A stretch of DNA of 46,708 nucleotides from Desulfobacteraceae bacterium. GTDB lineage: Bacteria > Desulfobacterota > Desulfobulbia > Desulfobulbales > Desulfobulbaceae. Positions within the stretch are counted from its first letter, which is position 1. Every line of letters starts with the position of its first letter. The stretch is taken from positions 1 through 46,708 of the forward strand of contig DSAE01000113.1 in the NCBI GenBank assembly GCA_011372855.1, in the 5' to 3' direction. The notes beneath the pieces are model-generated. The model saw only the letters and a list, made by a program, of their open reading frames with translations. It made no database searches and had not been told where the DNA came from. A program made the position numbers and the translations under genes. Positions 9,496-16,064 of the stretch are shown here, piece by piece.

Positions 9496-9900
9496 CTAAA
9501 ACAGCTCGTTGTCGAGAATCAATGAGGTAAGTGAAATCATGCCGATGAGTTCGCCGCCATGCTCGACCGGCGCCCTGCGTATGCCGGCCCGGAATATGAG
9601 CCGGGCGACATAGCGGATGTCCATGTCCGCCGGTACGGTAATGACGGGCTTGGTCATGATTTCATAGACATTCACCTCCGCCGGGGAACGGCCCGGGATG
9701 ATCACTTCCCTGACAAAATCCTGTACGACCACGATGCCCCAGGCATCGTCAGGGTGGCGCTTGCTGACCAGCAGGGACGATACCTTTTCCGCCCGCATTT
9801 TGGCGGCGGCCTCCTTGGCCGTGGCCATGCCGTCAATGTCGACTACCCGTCTGCTCATCACGTCCCTGGCCCGAATTATCGAAGTGGTGTCATGACCCAT
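9496..9900 (-). CDS. Two-CBS-domain protein
   Basis: A 134-residue cytoplasmic protein made almost wholly of a CBS pair. The first unit begins at ARDVMSRRVVDIDG and the second at VYEIMTKPVITVPAD, each ending in a typical hydrophobic strand (GIVVVQDFV, LIGMISLTSLI). CBS pairs bind adenine nucleotides and often control channels or transporters. It has an excellent ribosome site (GGGAGGAAGGAAT) and starts 35 bases after the PII-like gene. It is the last gene of the cassette with two DUF1538 membrane proteins. Two nucleotide-binding regulators beside one transporter pair suggest control by energy state; that is inference. Confidence 0.88.
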   Translation of the reverse strand: MGHDTTSIIRARDVMSRRVVDIDGMATAKEAAAKMRAEKVSSLLVSKRHPDDAWGIVVVQDFVREVIIPGRSPAEVNVYEIMTKPVITVPADMDIRYVARLIFRAGIRRAPVEHGGELIGMISLTSLILDNELF

Positions 9901-9935
9901 ATTCCTTCCTCCCGCAAAAAATTCGATCCGCCTGG

Positions 9936-10283
9936 TTAAAAATAGCTTTCCCGCACTTCTTCCCTGAATTTTTCCATCTGGCTTTCCAGTCCCACCACAT
10001 GCTCAACCGGAACCACGAAGGCGATCCCGGTTCCCGGCTTGTGGAACTGTCCGGTTTCCTTGATCCTGTCAAGAATCTTGCCCACCAGATGTTCTTCGAC
10101 CAGAAGAAGGATAATATCGGTCTGGGCCTCCAGGGTAAGGCCAAAAAAGGTTTTCGCTTCCTTGATGCCTGTCCCCCTGGCAGGAATAATCGTTGCGCCC
10201 GTCGCGCCCCCCTCTTTCGCCGCATCAACGATCTTGTCGGTGATATCCGTTTTTACCGAGGATAATATGAGTTTAAAGCGCAT
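9936..10283 (-). CDS. PII-like signal transduction protein
   Basis: A 115-residue protein with the PII ferredoxin-like fold. It has an opening strand FKLILSSV, the GATGATIIPARGTG segment, and the C-terminal G-T-G-I-A-F-VVPVEHVVG region corresponding to the KIFVFDVEKVV part of GlnB. The T-loop between ARGTG and TDIILLLVEEH is about 15 residues. It lacks the tyrosine that is uridylylated in GlnB/GlnK, so covalent control by GlnD is unlikely. PII-like proteins commonly bind nucleotides and dock onto membrane transporters. Here the gene lies 12 bases after a DUF1538 membrane-protein gene. The ribosome site is GGGAGAAAAGG. The probable role, by analogy, is gating the DUF1538 proteins. Confidence 0.85.
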   Translation of the reverse strand: MRFKLILSSVKTDITDKIVDAAKEGGATGATIIPARGTGIKEAKTFFGLTLEAQTDIILLLVEEHLVGKILDRIKETGQFHKPGTGIAFVVPVEHVVGLESQMEKFREEVRESYF

Positions 10284-10295
10284 TCCTTTTCTCCC

Positions 10296-11066
10296 TTAAC
10301 GAGTCTTTAACCAGACGAGCAGCTGCAGGATCTGAGCATAACCCAGAACGGCTATAATTGGAAACAGGCTGGCAAAGGCAATCAGGCCGAAACCGTCCAA
10401 GGCGGGATTCCGGCCGGGCACGGTGGAGGACAGGCCGAGTCCCAGTGCCGCCACCAGCGGAACCGTTACCGTCGAGGTTGTGACCCCGCCCGAATCATAC
10501 GCCAAGGGGATGATACTCCGGGGGGCCATGAGGGTTTGAAGCGTGACGATCATATAGCCGATGAGGATATACAGATACAGAGGGGTTCCTGTGACAATGC
10601 GATAGGTTCCGAGGCTTATCCCCACGGCAACGCCCACGGCGACCGTTATCCTCAGACCCCATTGACTGATCGTTCCGGCCGACACTTCGTGGGCTTTGTA
10701 GGCAACGGCAATGAGAGACGGTTCGGCAATGGTTGTTGCAAACCCGATCATGGCCGCAAAAAAATAGATCCAGCCGTACGCCCTCCATTCGGCGTGAATG
10801 GCAATTTCCCCTCCCCTGTAAATAAAGGTCGGGTCGGAAAGCTGATTTGCCATTATTTTTCCCAGGGGAAAGAGCGCTTTTTCCAGCCCCGCCAGAAACA
10901 GGGCGAGACCGATGACAACGTAGACGCCGCCGACAACCACCCGGCGCAGGTTGGGAATCGGCTGCCGCAGGACCAGGAGCTGAAACCCCGCCACCAGAAT
11001 AATGATCGGCAGCACATCCCGGCAGGTGGAAAGCAGAATTTTGCTGAAATCCTGAATAAAATCCAA
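10296..11066 (-). CDS. DUF1538 family membrane protein (second copy)
   Basis: A 256-residue polytopic membrane protein of the DUF1538 family, with no established function. Two conserved stretches stand out: ATTIAEPSLIAVA in the first half and [20 protein letters not shown] in the second. Both are present in its neighbour, showing that the two are paralogues. A TTG start at 11066 is proposed because AGAGG lies seven bases upstream and because it falls just after the preceding stop. A frame-open ATG at 11114 would overlap the previous gene by 35 bases. Followed closely by the PII-like gene. It is most likely half of a heteromeric transporter; the substrate is unknown. Confidence 0.85.
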   Translation of the reverse strand: MDFIQDFSKILLSTCRDVLPIIILVAGFQLLVLRQPIPNLRRVVVGGVYVVIGLALFLAGLEKALFPLGKIMANQLSDPTFIYRGGEIAIHAEWRAYGWIYFFAAMIGFATTIAEPSLIAVAYKAHEVSAGTISQWGLRITVAVGVAVGISLGTYRIVTGTPLYLYILIGYMIVTLQTLMAPRSIIPLAYDSGGVTTSTVTVPLVAALGLGLSSTVPGRNPALDGFGLIAFASLFPIIAVLGYAQILQLLVWLKTR

Positions 11067-11079
11067 GAATAAACCTCTG

Positions 11080-11814
11080 TCAGCCGAAAATAATGATGCC
11101 GTATACCATGACAAAGATCATGGGCAGCAGAGAAGCGAAAGCGATGAGACCGAAACCGTCGATAAGCGGACTCCGTCCCCTGATGGTTGATGCCAGTCCG
11201 ACCCCCAGCGCCGCGACAAGGGGCACGGTGATGGTGGAGGTGGTAACCCCGCCGGCATCATAGGCTATGCCGATGATCTCCTGCGGAGCGATGACGGTTG
11301 TCAGCATGACGACAACATAGCCGCCGATGATCAGATAATGAACCGGCCACCCCTTGAGAATGCGCAGCACGCCGATCAGGATGGAAAGACCGACGGAAAC
11401 GGCCACTGTCAGGCGCAGGCCGAGGGCATAGTGATCGAGAGTGGAACGGTCCGGGGCAATCAATCCCCCCTGGCCGGCTATTTCCGCCGCTTCCGCAGCA
11501 ACGGCGATGAGCGCCGGCTCCGCCACGGTGGTGGAAAAGCCCAGGGCAAAAGCGAAACAGAGCAGCCAGAAAAGGCTCCCTTTCCTGGCCAGTGCCTGGG
11601 CCATGGCTTCGCCAATGGGGAACAGGCCCATTTCCAGGCCCTGGACAAAGAGGGTAAGACCGGCGACCACGAAAAGAGCGCCGGTCAGGACCTCCCCAAA
11701 CTGCGGTAGCGGCTGATGAAGAACAACTATCTGAAAAAAGGCGATAACCAGAATAATGGGCAGCAGGTCGGTAAGGGCATCTTTGCCTTTTTTCAGTATG
11801 AAGGCGAAAATCAT
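11080..11814 (-). CDS. DUF1538 family membrane protein (first copy)
   Basis: A 244-residue polytopic membrane protein, paralogous to the downstream gene. It has about seven hydrophobic segments and the same two signature loops: [16 protein letters not shown], and [21 protein letters not shown]. Near the end comes the shared [13 protein letters not shown]. The ATG at 11814 is preceded by GGGAGGAG; longer frames to 11889 lack such a site. It is the first gene of a four-gene cassette (two DUF1538 proteins, PII-like, CBS) and divergent from a DUF2238 gene. No promoter with both boxes was found in front of it. Duplication followed by specialisation as a two-subunit transporter is inferred. Confidence 0.87.
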   Translation of the reverse strand: MIFAFILKKGKDALTDLLPIILVIAFFQIVVLHQPLPQFGEVLTGALFVVAGLTLFVQGLEMGLFPIGEAMAQALARKGSLFWLLCFAFALGFSTTVAEPALIAVAAEAAEIAGQGGLIAPDRSTLDHYALGLRLTVAVSVGLSILIGVLRILKGWPVHYLIIGGYVVVMLTTVIAPQEIIGIAYDAGGVTTSTITVPLVAALGVGLASTIRGRSPLIDGFGLIAFASLLPMIFVMVYGIIIFG

Positions 11815-11983
11815 CGCTCCTCCCGAATAGCTGCCCTCAAGGGCCGGAGAAAAACCATTCCCTTGCGGCCCGGCCGCCTCCGCAACCACTTTTATTAAAA
11901 AATACCACTATTTTTCCCCTGGGGCATCCAAATTCACAACCGGTCCGCACAGAGGCCGATGTTTCTGGTCTGCGTTGCTGCAA

Positions 11984-12013
11984 TTGATCCGGAACATCGA
12001 TTGATGGTATAGT
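11984..12013 (+). promoter_or_regulatory. Sigma-70-like promoter for the DUF2238 gene
   Basis: TTGATC (11984-11989) and TATAGT (12008-12013) are separated by 18 bases. Transcription would start near 12020. That excludes a TTG start at 12019 and supports the ATG at 12076. Confidence 0.6.
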
Positions 12014-12075
12014 GAAGGTTGGGGACCGACGACGAATACCTCCCCATACAAACAACGGCAACCTCCGGCATCCTC

Positions 12076-12747
12076 ATGGAACAGACCACCCATCGTCGTG
12101 TAACCTTTGTCCTGCAGGCAATTCTGTTCGCCGGCGCCGCGGCCGCGGTCTGGGAACAGCAATGGCTCAACGCGGTGATCACCGTCGGCATCATGGTGAT
12201 TACCCTTCTCCCCCTGTTTCTCAAAAAGGGACTCCTTGTCTTCATTCCCCCCGAATTCGAACTGCTGGCCATCGGTTTCATCTTCGCCTCTCTGTTTTTG
12301 GGCGAGGTCCGCGGCTATTATGTCCGCTTCTGGTGGTGGGACATCGCCCTGCATACCGCCTCCGGATTTCTGCTGGGAATCATCGGATTTCTCCTGGTTC
12401 ACGTTCTTAACGAAATGAAAGAAATCGACGTCCATATGAAACCCGGCTTTGTCGCCTTCTTCGCATTTCTGTTCGCCGTGGGGATGGGGGCCATATGGGA
12501 GATTTTCGAGTTCGGCATGGATCATTTCCTGGGGACCAACATGCAAAAGGAGATGCTGGGAGATCCTTCCGGCCTGACCGACACCATGTTTGATCTCATC
12601 GTCGACGCCCTGGGCGCCCTGATCATATCCGTGCTCGGCTACGGGTATCTGAAAACCTCCGGCAACACGTCTTTCCTGGAGCGCTGGATACGCGCGTTCA
12701 TTGACAGCAATCCCCAGATGTTCGGCCGGCGGCGGAAAAAACCATAA
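12076..12747 (+). CDS. DUF2238 (YjdF-like) membrane protein
   Basis: A 223-residue inner-membrane protein with about six hydrophobic helices. It matches the DUF2238/YjdF group in length and in its charged motifs: WWWDIALHTASGFLLG, a membrane-embedded GAIWEIFEFGMD, and DTMFDLIVDALGALI near the C-terminus. The conserved Trp, Asp, His and Glu residues inside helices hint at metal or proton chemistry, but no function is established. It has its own promoter and runs divergently from the DUF1538 cassette. Ribosome site at the ATG is weak. Downstream it converges on a lipoprotein gene across about 170 GC-rich bases with nothing recognisable. Confidence 0.75.
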   Translation: MEQTTHRRVTFVLQAILFAGAAAAVWEQQWLNAVITVGIMVITLLPLFLKKGLLVFIPPEFELLAIGFIFASLFLGEVRGYYVRFWWWDIALHTASGFLLGIIGFLLVHVLNEMKEIDVHMKPGFVAFFAFLFAVGMGAIWEIFEFGMDHFLGTNMQKEMLGDPSGLTDTMFDLIVDALGALIISVLGYGYLKTSGNTSFLERWIRAFIDSNPQMFGRRRKKP

Positions 12748-12916
12748 GTCGCTGCGCCCTGGCATTCGGGGGCGATCCTCTGACCGGGTTCGCCCCGGCC
12801 GCCGGGAAGCACCGGCCCGGAGAGCACCGTTAACCCCGGCCGGGCCTACCCACTCCTTCCGGGGAACCGCCCCGGTCCGGCGCATCCCCTTTTCCCAAGG
12901 CCGGAAAAAGCACTGT

Positions 12917-14197
12917 TCAGGGCTCGGCGAACAGGGCGCGCACGGTCTCGACAATCTTCCCCTTGGGGGTCAGCCGATTGCCATCGCCCACCTCATAGAG
13001 GCCGAACCATTCCTCAGGGTCATCGGCTTCATGGCGGCTCGAGTCGGCGGGATACTCGCCGCTTTTCCACCACTCGTCGTGCAGTTCGAAAAAGACCAGG
13101 CCCGAGAATTTTTCCCTCCCCTCTGCGGTGCGCACATCATGCCAGACCGCCCGGAGAACGGCCGGGACATCTTCCATTCGGTGGCCGCCGAATCCCGGCA
13201 CCCAGGGCTTGGGCGCAATGGGCGAAGTCGAGAGACCGACCTGGGTGATGAGGACCGGCTTGTCGACTCCAGCGGCCAGCTCTTCCAGATAGCCCTGATA
13301 GGCGGTGCCGGTCACGGAGCCTGGCGGTGAGGTCCTGACGCCCCGGGCATAGGTATAGACGTTGAGGCAGAGGAGATCGCCCAGGTCCGGGACCAGGACA
13401 TTCTCCCGGGCGACCTCCAGATCCGGCCGTTCGGCCAGGGGACCGATGTGTGTCCAGCTGGTGTGGCAATAGAGGTGCCGCCGGCCATAACGGGTCAACT
13501 CGTAGTCCATGGCCCCATCGATGAGGCGGGCCAGGGCGACCTCGGTGGGGGTGCGGCCGGCCACCGTCACATGCCGGCCGGTGAAGCCCCGCACCTCGGG
13601 ATGGCGGGCATCGGTCCGGGTCACCGCTTCCGCCTGCAGTTCATCGCCGATGGAAAAGAGAACCAGGCGATCCGGCCGGCCCACCGCATAGGTATGATCG
13701 ACAACCTCACGGATCCGGGCGAGGGTTTCCGCCTGAAAGACGGGATCGAGAAAATCTTCGGCATACCCCCAGACCCAGATATCCTGGCCGTAGGCCAGGT
13801 TCGCCCGATCAAGCTCCCTGAAGAAGCCGGGCGGCATGAGGAGCGGAAAGACGTGCAGGTAATTGACGCCAAGCTCGGCAAAACTGGCGAAGTGCTCCTC
13901 GTAGCGCTTGTCGTCGCCCGGACTTGCCCCGTAAAGCGGGGTTTCGCCGGGCAGATAAGGTGAATAGCCGATGCCGCGGAAGAACACCGGACTCCCGCCG
14001 CGGCTGAGATCGATGATCGCCGTTCCACGTACGGTGAATCTCTCAGGTTCGGGAGTTCCCGGGATGATTGCGGCACTCTTGCCCGCCGGAGAGCAGCCGG
14101 TGGTCTGGACGAAAAAAACAAGAACCAGGACGATCAGGACCCGAAGGCGCCCTGTCGGGATCTTCAAAGGGGGTAACCGATAATTTATGAAGAACAT
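12917..14197 (-). CDS. Lipoprotein with glycoside-hydrolase-like (beta/alpha) barrel
   Basis: A 426-residue exported protein. After a short basic start comes a hydrophobic segment ending in a lipobox (VQTTGC), so it is probably a lipid-anchored envelope protein. The mature part opens with a strand pair and FFRGIGYSPYLPG, a pattern common at the start of clan-A glycoside hydrolase barrels. Candidate catalytic acids are the Glu in FSIGDELQ (middle) and the Glu in LVFFELHDEWWKSG (near the end), spaced like acid/base and nucleophile. Other barrel-like strands include YLHVFPL and VLITQVGLST. The substrate is unknown. The ATG at 14197 is preferred over an upstream one at 14257 because the lipoprotein signal follows directly. 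Not in an evident operon. Confidence 0.65.
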   Translation of the reverse strand: MFFINYRLPPLKIPTGRLRVLIVLVLVFFVQTTGCSPAGKSAAIIPGTPEPERFTVRGTAIIDLSRGGSPVFFRGIGYSPYLPGETPLYGASPGDDKRYEEHFASFAELGVNYLHVFPLLMPPGFFRELDRANLAYGQDIWVWGYAEDFLDPVFQAETLARIREVVDHTYAVGRPDRLVLFSIGDELQAEAVTRTDARHPEVRGFTGRHVTVAGRTPTEVALARLIDGAMDYELTRYGRRHLYCHTSWTHIGPLAERPDLEVARENVLVPDLGDLLCLNVYTYARGVRTSPPGSVTGTAYQGYLEELAAGVDKPVLITQVGLSTSPIAPKPWVPGFGGHRMEDVPAVLRAVWHDVRTAEGREKFSGLVFFELHDEWWKSGEYPADSSRHEADDPEEWFGLYEVGDGNRLTPKGKIVETVRALFAEP

Positions 14198-14260
14198 AAC
14201 GAAAGACCAGGCAGATGGAATGCAGAAATTACAGCACGCTAAAAGATTCCTTGGCAAACC

Positions 14261-14306
14261 CCCCTCATCCGCCCCTCCGGGGCACCTTCTCCCCCAGGAG
14301 AAGGGG
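14261..14306. repeat. REP-like intergenic double-hairpin repeat
   Basis: Two adjacent stem-loops: GCCCC-TCC-GGGGC (14271-14283) and an 8-base perfect stem CCTTCTCC/GGAGAAGG with a four-base loop (14285-14304), preceded by CCCCTCATCC. This resembles the CCCTCATCC...GGAGAAGGGG elements dispersed between genes in many proteobacterial genomes. It occupies part of the 419-base gap between the lipoprotein (start 14197) and the carboxypeptidase (14617). I see nothing else definite in the rest of that gap, including no clear promoter. Confidence 0.55.
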
Positions 14307-14616
14307 TTGCAACGCCGACAAGCCGACAGGCTTCAACCTCCAAATTGCCAACTTTCACGGCGTCAACCGGGTGTTCCTGAATCCATATACCCCTCTTTTC
14401 CGGAAAATTACAAGCACTCAAACACCCCTCCGCAGACAGAATTTTTCTCCTGCAAACCTCGCGAGAAATGAATTGCACAACTCTCCTTTTTGCAGGTATC
14501 ATGCAGTCCTGGAAAAAACGGGACCGGGCGAACCGCAGTACCGCTCCCCAAAGGAAGAAGGCTTTTCAGCCGGGTCCATGAAATCAATATCTGCATCACC
14601 TCTGACAGGTCGCATT

Positions 14617-15684
14617 ATGAATCCCCTTTTCGTCAGTCTCCTTGTTGTTGTTCTGGCTGCGCAAACTGCTTGGGCAGGGCGTGCTGCCATTGAGGAAATT
14701 GCCGCTGATCCCTATGTCTCCGCCTTGCTGATCAACGCTGACACCGGCGAGGAGCTTTTTGCCGAGAATGGTGACGCCGTCGTCTATCCGGCCAGCGCCC
14801 TGAAACTGATGGTCCTCCTGGTTGTCCTCGAACAGGTGGAACAGGGCTCCCTGCGGCTGGACGATATGGTCCAGGTGACCGATGAAGCGCACAGAATGGG
14901 CGGATCGCAGGTATACCTCGACCCGAAGGAACAATTTCCGGTGGAGGAAATGCTCTATGCCCTGATGGTGCAGTCGGCCAACGATGCGGCCGTTGCCCTG
15001 GCAACGCATGTGGCGGGGTCAAAGGAAAACTTTGTCGCCCTGATGAACCGGAGGGCGGAGGAACTGGGCATGAAGAGCACCCGCTTTTATTCGGTGCACG
15101 GCCTGCCCCCGTCTGAAGGACAGGAGGTGGATGTCACCACGGCCCGGGATTTCGCCATCCTCTGCCGGGAACTGGCCGGCCGGCCGGAAGTCTTTACCTA
15201 TACCGGTACAGCGGTCAGGGAGTTCCGGGATGGAACGTTTATCATGCGCAACCACAATCACCTGCTCAACAGCGTAGGCGGTTGCGACGGTTTCAAAACC
15301 GGATATTTCCGGGCTGCCGGATTTTCCATCGCCGCCACCGCCAAGCGGAACGGCACGCGAATGATTGCCCTGATCATGGGCAGCGCGGATCGCAAGGTCC
15401 GCGATGCCAAGGCAACCGAGCTGCTGGCCAGGGGTTTTGCAATGATTCCCCCGAAGCCGGCGGTCGCCGCCCCGGTGAAGCCCGAACCCGCCATGGCGGA
15501 CGATGCCCCAGGGGCCGCCGCTCCGGCCACGGGACAGGGAGGAACGCAACCTCCCCCGGTCGAAGAGGGATGGAGCAAATTCCTGGCCGGGCTGGGGATC
15601 GGTTTTGCCCTTTTCGCCGTCCTCGCTTTTCTGATCCTGAAAAAACGGTCCAGGCGCAAGGGCTCCTACCTGCACCGTTCCTGA
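14617..15684 (+). CDS. D-alanyl-D-alanine carboxypeptidase (S11, PBP5-type)
   Basis: A periplasmic low-molecular-weight penicillin-binding protein that trims the terminal D-Ala from peptidoglycan stem peptides. A signal peptide covers about residues 1-20. All three active-site motifs are present: SALK (Ser60, Lys63), SAN (120-122) and KTG (227-229). The C-terminus differs from E. coli PBP5. A Pro/Ala-rich linker (about 260-310) leads to one true membrane helix (about 320-342) and a basic tail (KKRSRRK), rather than an amphipathic helix. The start at 14617 follows AGG at suitable spacing and gives the signal peptide. The frame is open far upstream to 14215, but that part looks non-coding. Confidence 0.88.
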   Translation: MNPLFVSLLVVVLAAQTAWAGRAAIEEIAADPYVSALLINADTGEELFAENGDAVVYPASALKLMVLLVVLEQVEQGSLRLDDMVQVTDEAHRMGGSQVYLDPKEQFPVEEMLYALMVQSANDAAVALATHVAGSKENFVALMNRRAEELGMKSTRFYSVHGLPPSEGQEVDVTTARDFAILCRELAGRPEVFTYTGTAVREFRDGTFIMRNHNHLLNSVGGCDGFKTGYFRAAGFSIAATAKRNGTRMIALIMGSADRKVRDAKATELLARGFAMIPPKPAVAAPVKPEPAMADDAPGAAAPATGQGGTQPPPVEEGWSKFLAGLGIGFALFAVLAFLILKKRSRRKGSYLHRS

Positions 15685-16064
15685 TCCGGCCATTCATTCC
15701 TTCCAGCCGGGAAGGCCGCCGACCCTCTCCGGCCGGCCATAAAACCACTCCGTCACGCTGAGCCGGCAAGGACGGCCGTACGTTTCCTCCGCCCTGAGAC
15801 CCGCCGGGGAAACATCCTTTTCTTTCCCTTGAACCCCTACACATTGTATGCTTTTCCTCGGCCGAACTCCGTGTATTCTTGACTGCATGTATAATTGTGT
15901 GTATCCTTCATGAAACAGGTCCCGTTGATCAGTAACCTCATTTATACACAGCAGAATTGAACAATTTCAAATTGTCAGCAGCTATACACCCCGAAATTGT
16001 CACCCCGGCGGCAGGACTTCCCGATTTCGGGAGATAAATCAAGCCTTCAATTCGAGGGGCTATC
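15685..16064. other. 380-base intergenic region upstream of the haem-type sensor kinase
   Basis: No convincing gene. The right half is AT-rich and contains several GTGTAT/ATACAC words (near 15871, 15899, 15945 and 15984), a perfect AAATTGT palindrome (separate entry) and a TATAAT at 15890 without a matching -35 box. It probably holds the promoter and operators for the kinase gene at 16065. Confidence 0.5.
15961..16002 (+). promoter_or_regulatory. Candidate operator: palindrome plus direct repeat of AAATTGTCA
   Basis: ACAATTT-C-AAATTGT (15961-15975) is a perfect 7+1+7 inverted repeat. Its right arm extended, AAATTGTCA (15969-15977), recurs exactly at 15994-16002, 25 bases on. This lies 63 bases before the kinase start. 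Such an arrangement suits a dimeric regulator, but no factor can be named. Confidence 0.4.

Noticed and set aside
15890-15895. TATAAT before the haem sensor kinase
   Set aside because: No -35 box at 16-18 bases; TTGACT lies only a few bases away. Not called as a promoter.
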